Below, piece after piece: positions 1-5,441 of a stretch of DNA of 5,928 nucleotides. The translations under genes and the position numbers were made by a program. The stretch's first letter is position 1, and every line of letters begins with the position of its first letter. Under the pieces are notes generated by a model, which did no database searches, was not told the origin of the DNA, and saw only the letters and a list, made by a program, of their open reading frames with translations. Source of the DNA: Cytophagales bacterium (GTDB lineage Bacteria > Bacteroidota > Bacteroidia > Cytophagales > ES-bin-26); contig JACMKY010000337.1 of NCBI GenBank assembly GCA_014379925.1, positions 1-5,928 on the forward strand. Direction: 5' to 3'.

Positions 1-96
1 GGATTGGCGTACGGCGGGGTGGATCTGTTCGTAAAGCACCTGACCGCCCTGGCCGTGGTCTCCGTCTTTGCCTTCCTGGTCTCCTTCGCCCTGTAG
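1..96 (+). CDS. amt: Ammonium transporter (Amt/MEP/Rh family), 3' part, ending at a premature TAG
   Basis: This is the tail end of an integral membrane ammonium channel; its start lies left of the window. Frame 1 reads GLAYGG, then a hydrophobic stretch (LTALAVVSVFAFLVSFAL) that fits the last transmembrane helix of the Amt fold. It then hits TAG at 94-96. The family is recognised mainly from what follows in the same frame: PLRVSEEEE and GLDVSQHEE, the conserved Amt C-terminal signature, up to a TAA at 196-198. As read, the protein would lose its cytosolic tail, which in AmtB-type channels couples the subunits and contacts GlnK/PII. The pore helices would remain. The change may be a true nonsense mutation or a base error (TGG, TTG, TAC or TAT to TAG would each do it). 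Family call is confident; functional state is not. Confidence 0.85.
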   Translation, partial: GLAYGGVDLFVKHLTALAVVSVFAFLVSFAL

Positions 97-198
97 AAAA
101 TCACCGACATCATCCTCCCGTTGCGCGTATCCGAGGAAGAGGAGTTGGTGGGCCTGGACGTGAGCCAGCACGAAGAACAGATCGCCGTTAATGCGTAA
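97..198 (+). pseudogene. Stranded C-terminal tail of the ammonium transporter
   Basis: These 33 codons continue the transporter frame after the TAG without any further stop, ending in TAA at 196-198. They encode KITDIILPLRVSEEEE, then GLDVSQHEE and a short IAVNA end. The tail has the normal Amt layout and length and no other damage, so the interruption is recent or is a sequencing error. No ATG lies in this frame, so independent translation is unlikely. Confidence 0.75.
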
Positions 199-209
199 CG
201 TTACCAATG

Positions 210-238
210 ACCTCACCGGTCACGATAACCGGTGAGGT
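210..238 (+). terminator. Perfect 11-bp hairpin after the ammonium transporter gene
   Basis: ACCTCACCGGT (210-220) pairs perfectly with ACCGGTGAGGT (228-238) around a 7-base loop, 12 bases after the transporter TAA. Only TTTA follows, so the U tract is weak. It could be a terminator, a 3'-end protecting hairpin, or one half of a double terminator with the next structure. Confidence 0.55.
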
Positions 239-254
239 TTACACTTGCCAAGTG

Positions 255-281
255 AAGCCGAGGCCAACGCTTCGGCTTTTT
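255..281 (+). terminator. Intrinsic terminator for the ammonium transporter transcript
   Basis: AAGCCGA (255-261) pairs with TCGGCTT (272-278) around a 10-base loop and runs directly into a T run ending at 281. This is the classical GC stem plus U tract for rightward transcription. It lies 57 bases after the transporter stop. Confidence 0.7.
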
Positions 282-333
282 CATTGGCCGTCTGTCGGCC
301 TCAACCAGGACCGTTGCTCACGCCGGCGCTGGT

Positions 334-364
334 AAAAAACGCCGCAACGCTACCGTGCGGTAGC
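334..364 (-). terminator. Probable terminator of the sigma-peroxiredoxin unit, overlapping the peroxiredoxin stop codon
   Basis: On the minus strand, CCGCA (360-356) and TGCGG (346-342) can form a stem that is followed two bases later by six T (339-334). A competing hairpin, GCTACC (364-359) with GGTAGC (354-349), spans the last codons and the TAG stop. The two share bases and exclude each other. The T6 run after a GC stem supports termination of leftward transcription, facing the transporter terminator. Confidence 0.5.
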
Positions 365-916
365 TGCCTGATTGGGTAGTCCGTCTGCTACCACTTCACT
401 CAACGGCAGGTCGTCGCCCACGAAGCGGTGGTAATGCGCCCGAATGATCCGGCCGGCCGGGTCGATCAGAAAATCGGCTCCGATGCGGTCGGGGTGGCCG
501 TCTTGTTTGGGTAGGTGAGGGTTGAGTTTCTTGCTCGCGCTCATTTTGCCCAAACCGCCGTGCAGCAATACCCCACTGAGCAGTTTGCCGAATGACCGCT
601 CAGCGCCGTAGAGGGCGTATAGCTTCTGCTCCGGATCGGGAATTAGTTGGGCATAAGGTGTTTGGCCACCAAGGTACTGCTTGGTGGTGACTGCCGCCGA
701 TTCGTAGACGGCCAACACCTCAATGCCCTTCGCCCGCAGATCGGTTCGGTGTTGTTCCAGCGCGTGGAAGCGCAGGTTGCAGACCGGGCATCCCACATTG
801 CGCTGGAAGGTGAGCAACACGGTTTTGCCTCGGTAATCACTCAACCGAACGGTTTTACCCGCTACGTTGGTGGCACAAAATTCGGGGGCGGTTTGCCCCG
901 GTTTGAGTTGACGCAT
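350..916 (-). CDS. Peroxiredoxin-like AhpC/TSA-family thiol protein
   Basis: The 188-residue protein has a thioredoxin fold of the AhpC/TSA group. It opens with the usual LKPGQTAPEF and LSDYRGKTVLLTF strands and carries a C43-P-V-C46 motif in the context FQRNVGCPVCNLR. A later GADFLIDPAGRIIRAHYH segment matches the cis-Pro/beta-strand part of the fold. The canonical PxxxT/SxxC peroxiredoxin motif is absent (Asn40 sits three residues before Cys43). This is the peroxiredoxin-like CxxC branch, so the protein may reduce peroxides or act as a thiol-disulfide reductase. No signal peptide is seen, so it should be cytoplasmic. It starts 44 bp after the ECF sigma stop on the same strand and is probably co-transcribed. 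No strong ribosome site precedes the ATG; the nearest upstream ATG is out of frame. Stop is TAG. Confidence 0.85.
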   Translation of the reverse strand: MRQLKPGQTAPEFCATNVAGKTVRLSDYRGKTVLLTFQRNVGCPVCNLRFHALEQHRTDLRAKGIEVLAVYESAAVTTKQYLGGQTPYAQLIPDPEQKLYALYGAERSFGKLLSGVLLHGGLGKMSASKKLNPHLPKQDGHPDRIGADFLIDPAGRIIRAHYHRFVGDDLPLSEVVADGLPNQAATAR

Positions 917-960
917 GGTGATCTGGGGTTTGTTTCAGGCATGGATACCCACCACGTCCC

Positions 961-1524
961 CTAATCACCCGAACGACTAAAAAAATGAGCGCGATTCGTC
1001 CCCACCGCCACGCGCTTCACTTGCTGCACGCACTTGTATTTCTGGTTGGCGGCCGTGTGTTTGTTTTTCCAACCCATCCGGGCCAGCAGGGTTTCCATCG
1101 GTTCATTGTCGAAGAATACGGCCCGCAGCAAAGCCCGGCAGAAGGGCGTGGCTTGATCGAGCCAGCGCAGCACGGCGTTGGTCGGGGTGAATTCGTCGGC
1201 GGGCTGGTCGGGCAGGTTGTCGCAGTCGGCGAGGTTGTTGAGGAGCAGCGTTCGCCGCGCGCGGAGTCGGTTGAGCCAGATGTTGCGGGCGATGGTGATC
1301 AGGTACGTTTTCAGCGAGGCCGTCAGCCGGAAGTCGGGCCGCTGCACCTTTTCGAAGAGCACCATCAGCGTTTCTTGAAAAACGTCTTCCGCGTCGGCCA
1401 CGTTGCCGCCGTTGCGCCGCACCAACCGCACGACCGACGGCATCACCAACCGGTAGAGGAGTTCGTAGGCGGCCCGGTCCTGAATTCGCAGGCGATCGAC
1501 GGTGGGAATTGCGGCAGTATTCAT
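961..1524 (-). CDS. ECF-type RNA polymerase sigma-70 factor
   Basis: The 187-residue protein is a two-domain extracytoplasmic-function sigma factor of usual length. Region 2 spans about residues 20-90 and includes DAEDVFQETLMVLFEKV, followed by LKTYLITIARNIWLNRLR, the part that contacts the -10 element and core enzyme. Region 4 covers about 120-172; the end, WKNKHTAANQKYKCVQQVKR, is the helix-turn-helix pattern typical of Bacteroidota ECF factors. The role is to direct RNA polymerase to a small stress or surface-function regulon; the target is not visible. No anti-sigma gene is adjacent: downstream is a peroxiredoxin-like gene, upstream is xseB. The ATG at 1524 is preceded by a CA-rich leader without a Shine-Dalgarno sequence. 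Stop is TAG. Confidence 0.9.
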   Translation of the reverse strand: MNTAAIPTVDRLRIQDRAAYELLYRLVMPSVVRLVRRNGGNVADAEDVFQETLMVLFEKVQRPDFRLTASLKTYLITIARNIWLNRLRARRTLLLNNLADCDNLPDQPADEFTPTNAVLRWLDQATPFCRALLRAVFFDNEPMETLLARMGWKNKHTAANQKYKCVQQVKRVAVGTNRAHFFSRSGD

Positions 1525-1535
1525 AGCCGACAGAA

Positions 1536-1550
1536 GGTTGGTTTGGTTGG
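1536..1550 (+). other. GGTTGGTTTGGTTGG tract, possible two-tier G-quadruplex
   Basis: Four GG pairs separated by TT, TTT and TT sit 11 bases upstream of the sigma factor ATG. The G-rich strand is the template strand for the sigma gene, so its mRNA leader reads CCAACCAAACCAACC. The pattern matches the thrombin-binding aptamer (GGTTGGTGTGGTTGG) except for one loop base. That aptamer folds as a two-tier antiparallel quadruplex. Function here is inference; a C/A-rich unstructured leader that helps translation is the simpler reading. Confidence 0.4.
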
Positions 1551-1601
1551 ATCGTTTCTCGGCTACTTAATAACCCCAAACCAGGGATTATCACCCAACC
1601 C

Positions 1602-1628
1602 CGGGAAAAATTTGGTGTGTTTTTCCCG
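1602..1628. repeat. 9-bp inverted repeat between xseB and the sigma gene
   Basis: CGGGAAAAA (1602-1610) and TTTTTCCCG (1620-1628) are perfect inverse complements around a 9-base spacer. It begins 5 bases after the xseB stop and ends 77 bases before the sigma start. The T run lies inside the stem, with CCC after it, so it is not a textbook intrinsic terminator. It may protect the xseB mRNA 3' end or be an operator for the sigma promoter. Confidence 0.5.
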
Positions 1629-1633
1629 CAAAG

Positions 1634-1828
1634 TCATTCTTCCTCCATCTCTTTAAATACCTGATTGATGGTTTCTTCGGCGGTGCGCAGCTTGTGCTTG
1701 CAGGCCTGGATGAGTTCCGAAGCGCGTTTCACTTTTTCGGTAAGGGAATCAATGTCGGTGCCGTCGTCCTCGATCTCCCGAAGAAGGGTTTCCAGTTCCC
1801 GGATGGCTTCGGCGTACGTAATGGTCAT
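1634..1828 (-). CDS. xseB: Exodeoxyribonuclease VII small subunit
   Basis: The 64-residue acidic helical protein has the length and layout of XseB: YAEAIRELETLLREIEDDGTD, then a second helix with LTEKVKRASELIQACKHKLRTAEETI. Several XseB chains bind the helical region of one XseA to form exonuclease VII, which degrades single-stranded DNA to oligonucleotides from both ends and takes part in repair. It lies 105 bp downstream of xseA on the same strand, so this is the usual xseA-xseB pair, though with a longer gap than the overlapping arrangement seen in some genomes. The ATG at 1828 has no clear Shine-Dalgarno sequence. Stop is TGA. Confidence 0.93.
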   Translation of the reverse strand: MTITYAEAIRELETLLREIEDDGTDIDSLTEKVKRASELIQACKHKLRTAEETINQVFKEMEEE

Positions 1829-1933
1829 GGTGAATGGCGGGGATTCCCCGGAGACTTCGTTGTCAGGAACTGCGGGCAGCCGCCCCGCGGATTTTGGGTT
1901 ACGGATGTCGGAGTTAAATGGCGGATTTGCTGC

Positions 1934-3280
1934 CTACTGCAATTGGTTGAAAACCGTCACCACGCTCCGCACGCGCCCATCGCCCAGTTGCGTTTCAATC
2001 ACGTCGCCTTTCTGCAATTGACCCACGGAGGTAATCAGTTGTCCGTTGTGGTAAGTGCGCGAGAGTCCGCGTTTGAGCAGGGCAACCGGATCGAGCAGGC
2101 TGGTTTTCAGCGCGTGGAAGTCGAGTTGGGACTCTTCGCGCCGCAAACGATTTTGGATCGTGCACTTCATCTTCTCGGTGAGTTGCGTCAGGTAGGTTTC
2201 CTGCCGGTCGGTTTGTCGTTCGGCTTGGCGCAGCAACGCGTAATGGTGGCGGTTGAGGTGTTGGCGGTGCTGGTTGAGACTTGATTCGGCCCGGTGGCAA
2301 AGCGCCAGGCTCTGCCGTTCGAGGTGTTCGCGGGCCCTGATCAGTTGGTCGGCCGCGGCCGTCATTAATTCCTGAAACGCGTTTTCCAGCGTTTCCTCAA
2401 AATGGCGGCACGTCTCAATCAGGAAAGCGGCCACGGCGGTCGGCGTTTTGAGCCGGGTATGCGCCGCCAGGTCAGTAATGGTTTCGTCGCGCTCGTGCCC
2501 GATGCCCGTCAGAACGGGCAGGGGCAGCCCGGCCAGGGTAGCAGCGATGCCGTAGTGGTCAAAACAGCTCAGGTCGTTCTGCGAACCGCCGCCCCGGATC
2601 ACGACGGCCACGTCGAACTCCGCCGCCCGCTCCCCGATCTGACGCAGGGCTTCAATAACCGACGCCGGCGCGTCGTTGCCCTGCATAAGGGCCGGAAACA
2701 GGACGCAGGTGAATTGATAACGGTGGGCATTCGCGCCGATCTGGTGCATAAAGTCCTGGTAGCCAGCCGCGGTGGGGGAAGAAACGATGGCGATGCGCTG
2801 CGGCACCGTGGGCAGGGCCAGCAAGCCGTTCTTGAACAGCAAGCCTTCTTTCTCCAGCCGGTCGATGATTTCCTGCCGCAACCGCGCCAGTTCGCCAACG
2901 GTGTAGGTGGGGTCCACCTCGTGAATGTCGAGGCTGAGGCCGTACACCTCGTGGTACTGCAAGCTGGCATTGAACAGGATTTTTAGTCCGGGTTGGATGG
3001 ATTGCCCGGTGCGGGCCAGGAAGTGTTGCGCAATTTTCCGGTACTTGCTGGACCAGATGGTGCCCCGCGCCTGCGCGTGCGTGCCCGCGCCGTCCTTTTC
3101 CACCAGTTCGAGGTAACAGTGTCCCCGTTCGTTCACCTTCGAGATTTCGGCCACGATCCAGTAGCTCGCCGGAAAGCCATCCGCCAGTACGTCCTTCAAC
3201 AGGTTGTTGAACTGAAACAAGGTGAGCGGCTGGCCGGCAAAATCGTCAATGCCAACGGATTTGAACAAGGGTTTCTTCAT
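1934..3280 (-). CDS. xseA: Exodeoxyribonuclease VII large subunit
   Basis: XseA is the catalytic subunit of exonuclease VII, a single-strand DNA exonuclease in repair. With the start chosen here the protein has 448 residues, normal for the family. An N-terminal OB-fold DNA-binding domain (about 17-125) contains LTLFQFNNLLKDVL and YWIVAEISKVN. The catalytic domain follows, with IAIVSSPTAAGYQDF (163-177), RGGGSQNDLSCFD (229-241), GIGHERDETITD (259-270) and TPTAVA (279-284), all hallmark motifs. A long Gln/Arg/Leu-rich coiled-coil region (about 290-410) binds XseB, and a short beta tail (GDVIETQLGDGRVRSVV) closes the protein. The frame stays open up to an ATG at 3400, adding 40 residues that do not look like the family. 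The ATG at 3280 begins MKKPLF, has GGAAGA 10 bases upstream, and lies just after a promoter-like site. Stop is TAG. Confidence 0.94.
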   Translation of the reverse strand: MKKPLFKSVGIDDFAGQPLTLFQFNNLLKDVLADGFPASYWIVAEISKVNERGHCYLELVEKDGAGTHAQARGTIWSSKYRKIAQHFLARTGQSIQPGLKILFNASLQYHEVYGLSLDIHEVDPTYTVGELARLRQEIIDRLEKEGLLFKNGLLALPTVPQRIAIVSSPTAAGYQDFMHQIGANAHRYQFTCVLFPALMQGNDAPASVIEALRQIGERAAEFDVAVVIRGGGSQNDLSCFDHYGIAATLAGLPLPVLTGIGHERDETITDLAAHTRLKTPTAVAAFLIETCRHFEETLENAFQELMTAAADQLIRAREHLERQSLALCHRAESSLNQHRQHLNRHHYALLRQAERQTDRQETYLTQLTEKMKCTIQNRLRREESQLDFHALKTSLLDPVALLKRGLSRTYHNGQLITSVGQLQKGDVIETQLGDGRVRSVVTVFNQLQ

Positions 3281-3290
3281 CGCACGGTCG

Positions 3291-3296
3291 TCTTCC
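3291..3296 (-). promoter_or_regulatory. Shine-Dalgarno-like GGAAGA for xseA, decides the start
   Basis: On the minus strand GGAAGA ends 10 bases before the ATG at 3280. The other in-frame ATGs (3400 and 3349) have no such site visible, so this favours the shorter protein. The signal is modest, and Bacteroidota often do without it. Confidence 0.4.
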
Positions 3297-3297
3297 A

Positions 3298-3328
3298 CGA
3301 AGGTAGGAATACTGGTCAGGATTTGCAA
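3298..3328 (-). promoter_or_regulatory. Candidate Bacteroidota-type promoter of xseA
   Basis: The minus strand reads TTG (3328-3326), 20 bases, then TACCTTCG (3305-3298). The primary sigma consensus in this phylum is TTG, 17-23 bases, TAnnTTTG; the site matches with one substitution in the -7 box. Transcription would start only a few bases downstream, giving a very short leader to the ATG at 3280. It lies inside the extended reading frame, which again argues against the start at 3400. It was found by eye and could be chance. Confidence 0.35.
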
Positions 3329-3565
3329 TCTGCCGGCTTGGTTAGCCATTCGATAATCGCCTACCGGGCTTGCCAAAATTGCCTGGGTACCAGTAGGCAA
3401 CCTCCCGACTCCGCCCCGGCCCTACTCCCGCAAGCTGCCAACGGCGGACCTGGTCCGGCTTGGCTAACCAGACACCATCCGCCAGGGCCAAATAAAATCC
3501 GCAGTCCAGCATCCCAAATCCGAATTGGCCCTATATTGCCAAAACCGATTTTCACTCCCCGCGAT

Positions 3566-4900
3566 ATGTTCCGTAAAACCCTACTCCGCCGCGCTTGCCG
3601 GTTCCTCGTTCCGTGCGGGCTGCTCATTAGTCCGCTTTCGTTTGCGCAGCCCGTCGAACGGATCGTCAAGGTGATTGTGGCGCCCGACCACCCCGACTGG
3701 ACGTACAAGTCCGGCGAGAAGGCCAACTTTTCCGTTTCGGTGCTGCAAAACGGGAATCGCCTCCCGAAAGTGAAGATCAAGTACGAAGTGGGACCCGAAA
3801 AGATGGAGCCGACCAAAACCGAAACGCTCACCCTGGAAAACGGGCAACGGGCAATCGATGGCGGTACGTTGAAGGGGGCAGGTTTTCTCCGCTGCGTGGT
3901 CACCGCTGAGGTGGAAGGGAAAGAATACCGCGGACTGGCCACGGCCGCCTTCGAGCCGACCCGCATTGCGCCCACCACCGAATCGCCCCGGGATTTTGCC
4001 GAGTTCTGGAACGCCGCCAAAGCCGAAGCCGCCAAGGTGCCCCTCGACGCAAAGATGACCCTGCTGCCCGAACGGTGCACCGAAACGGTAAACGTCTACC
4101 ACGTAAGCCTCCAGAACTACCGCGAAGGCACCCGGCTCTACGGCATCGCGTGCGTTCCGAAACGGGAAGGCAAGTACCCGGCAGTGCTGAAAGTGCCCGG
4201 CGCCGGGGTGCGGGCCTACGCCGGCGACGTGGCAATGGCCGAGAAGGGCCTGATCACCTTCGAAATCGGCATCCACGGTGTGCCGGTGACTATGGACAAT
4301 AGCGTGTACGCCAACCTGGGTGCCGGTCCGCTCAACGGCTACATGTTCTACAACCTCGACGACCGCGACCAGTACTACTACAAGCGCGTGTATTTGGGCT
4401 GCGTCCGGGCGGTGGACTATCTGTTTGGCCTGCCGCAGTTCGACGGCAAAACCCTGGCCGTGACGGGCGGCAGCCAGGGCGGGGCGCTCTCCATCGTGAC
4501 CGCCGCCCTCGATCCGCGGGTGAAGTACCTGGCGGCCTACTACCCCGCCCTCGCCGACCTGACCGGTTACCTGAACGGGCGGGCGGGGGGCTGGCCCCAC
4601 ATGTTCGACTCCAAAAACGCCGCCTTCAACGCCAAGAAAGACAAGATCGAAACCTCGAAGTACTACGACGTGGTCAACTTTGCCCGCCTGGTCACCGTGC
4701 CGGGGCACTACTCGTGGGGCTTCAACGACGAGACGTGTCCGCCCACGTCGATGTACGCGGCCTACAACGTGATCCGCGCCCCCAAGGAATTGCTGCTCGC
4801 CCCCGAGACCGGCCACTGGACGTATCCCGAACAGGTGGAGAAAACCAACGCCTGGCTGGTGTCGAAGTTAGTGGGGGCGCCAAAGGCGGAGGGGAAGTGA
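3566..4900 (+). CDS. Secreted acetyl xylan esterase-type hydrolase (CE7/AXE1, cephalosporin-C deacetylase family)
   Basis: The 444-residue alpha/beta hydrolase probably removes acetyl groups from xylo-oligosaccharides or related substrates. Residues 1-27 form a signal peptide (basic start, hydrophobic VPCGLLISPLSF, likely cut after SFA), so it acts outside the cytoplasm. Residues 28-135 look like a beta-sandwich accessory domain. The AXE1 domain follows: ESPRDFAEFW near 139-148, DQYYYKRVYLGCVRAVDYL (268-286), the nucleophile elbow GGSQGG with Ser303, Asp388 in GFNDETCPP, and His417 in PETGHWTYPEQ. These form a complete Ser-Asp-His triad placed as in CE7 enzymes. Where B. pumilus-type enzymes have the oxyanion strand FHGY, this protein reads VPGAGVRAY (210-218), so substrate handling may differ. 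The frame is open from 2993, but that stretch lies on xseA; the ATG at 3566 directly precedes the signal peptide. No Shine-Dalgarno is seen. Stop is TGA. Confidence 0.9.
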   Translation: MFRKTLLRRACRFLVPCGLLISPLSFAQPVERIVKVIVAPDHPDWTYKSGEKANFSVSVLQNGNRLPKVKIKYEVGPEKMEPTKTETLTLENGQRAIDGGTLKGAGFLRCVVTAEVEGKEYRGLATAAFEPTRIAPTTESPRDFAEFWNAAKAEAAKVPLDAKMTLLPERCTETVNVYHVSLQNYREGTRLYGIACVPKREGKYPAVLKVPGAGVRAYAGDVAMAEKGLITFEIGIHGVPVTMDNSVYANLGAGPLNGYMFYNLDDRDQYYYKRVYLGCVRAVDYLFGLPQFDGKTLAVTGGSQGGALSIVTAALDPRVKYLAAYYPALADLTGYLNGRAGGWPHMFDSKNAAFNAKKDKIETSKYYDVVNFARLVTVPGHYSWGFNDETCPPTSMYAAYNVIRAPKELLLAPETGHWTYPEQVEKTNAWLVSKLVGAPKAEGK

Positions 4901-4995
4901 GGGATAAGGCTGAACCACGATTTACCAGATCGTCGGAGATCACGCCGCTGTGTGACTGTGTTCCGTTAATAATAATCCGAACCAAACGATTTCGC

Positions 4996-5322
4996 ATGGC
5001 AATCATTACCAGGATCTGGCACGGCAGGACAAGAAGCGAAAGCGCCGATGAATACTTAAGTTACGTCCTGGCAACGGGTGCGAAAGATTACCGGCAAACC
5101 AAGGGCAATCTGGATGTGCAGATATTGAAAAGAGACGAAGGAGAAATCACCCATTTCTGGACCCTATCAAAGTGGGATTCAATCGAGAGTATCAAGCTGT
5201 TTGCCGGGGAAGATCACGAAAGAGCGAGGTATTACCCGGCCGACGGAGATTTTCTGCTGGAATTCGAACCCAACGTTATTCATTGTGAGACCTTTGAACC
5301 GAATAAAATAGAATATCAATGA
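4996..5322 (+). CDS. ABM-like dimeric alpha/beta-barrel protein (antibiotic biosynthesis monooxygenase family annotation)
   Basis: The 108-residue protein belongs to a widespread small family with the pattern ARIWHGRT...Y..Y....G..DYR.T.GN......R..G...HF...S.WDS.E.I..FAGED.ERARYYP.D..FLLE.EP.V.HYE. It matches along its length: TRIWHGRT (5-12), KDYRQTKGN (30-38), THFWTLSKWDS (52-62), FAGEDHERARYYP (69-81) and FLLEFEPNVIHCETF (86-100). The fold is a ferredoxin-like dimeric barrel. Despite the family name the substrate is unknown, and many members are probably not monooxygenases. It starts 95 bp after the esterase stop on the same strand; co-transcription is possible, but no functional link is evident. 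Its base composition is lower in GC than the esterase. The frame is open from 4714, but upstream codons overlap the esterase, so the ATG at 4996 is chosen. No Shine-Dalgarno is seen. Confidence 0.83.
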   Translation: MAIITRIWHGRTRSESADEYLSYVLATGAKDYRQTKGNLDVQILKRDEGEITHFWTLSKWDSIESIKLFAGEDHERARYYPADGDFLLEFEPNVIHCETFEPNKIEYQ

Positions 5323-5441
5323 GTAACCACACCCAAAATTGTTTGGTTGCGCGTAATAGATTCAATGGACAAAATTAAACGGCAGCGAGGCCTCCAGGTG
5401 GAGTAATGCGGTGCGCGGACCGTTAATCGTTGCGCTTAATA

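Larger units (their letters stand above)
3281..3565. other. Divergent intergenic region between xseA and the esterase gene
   Basis: This 285-bp stretch separates two genes read away from each other and should hold both promoters. The xseA side has the candidate promoter above. The esterase side has a lone TATATTGC at 3532-3539, without a good TTG partner, so no promoter is called. The 16-mers at 3333-3348 and 3455-3470 (CCGGCTTGGYTARCCA) agree at 14 positions. Their inner 10 bases are also exact inverse complements of each other. I see no convincing gene here, although two neighbouring frames stay open across it. Confidence 0.5.

Noticed and set aside
94..96. TAG as a reassigned or translated codon
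   Set aside because: Three nearby genes (xseA, sigma, peroxiredoxin) end properly with TAG, so it is a normal stop in this genome.
985..1656. Plus-strand open frame opposite the sigma factor
   Set aside because: Its composition is typical of an antisense shadow, while the minus strand shows clear sigma regions 2 and 4.
1839..1849. GGGGATTCCCC palindrome before xseB
   Set aside because: It is short, GC-rich and isolated, and such palindromes are expected by chance at this composition.
3532..3539. TATATTGC as a -7 box for the esterase
   Set aside because: No TTG lies 17-23 bases upstream, so it does not make a complete promoter.
2993..3565. N-terminal extension of the esterase frame (191 residues)
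   Set aside because: It lies largely antisense to xseA, shows no family features, and the signal peptide begins exactly at the ATG at 3566.
3581..4816. Long minus-strand open frame opposite the esterase (411 codons)
   Set aside because: It is a shadow of a GC-rich gene, with Gly/Val/His-rich low-complexity composition and no domain. The + strand carries a full catalytic triad.
4917..4933. ACGAT/ATCGT hairpin after the esterase stop
   Set aside because: It has a 5-bp stem and no T run, so it is too weak to call a terminator.
4714..4995. N-terminal extension of the ABM-like protein frame
   Set aside because: It overlaps the conserved esterase C-terminus in another frame, and the family's first strand begins at MAIITRIWHG.
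5365..5406. 13-codon mini-ORF (ATG to TAA) between the ABM gene and the right-edge gene
   Set aside because: It is too short to judge and has no ribosome site, hairpin context or recognisable peptide.
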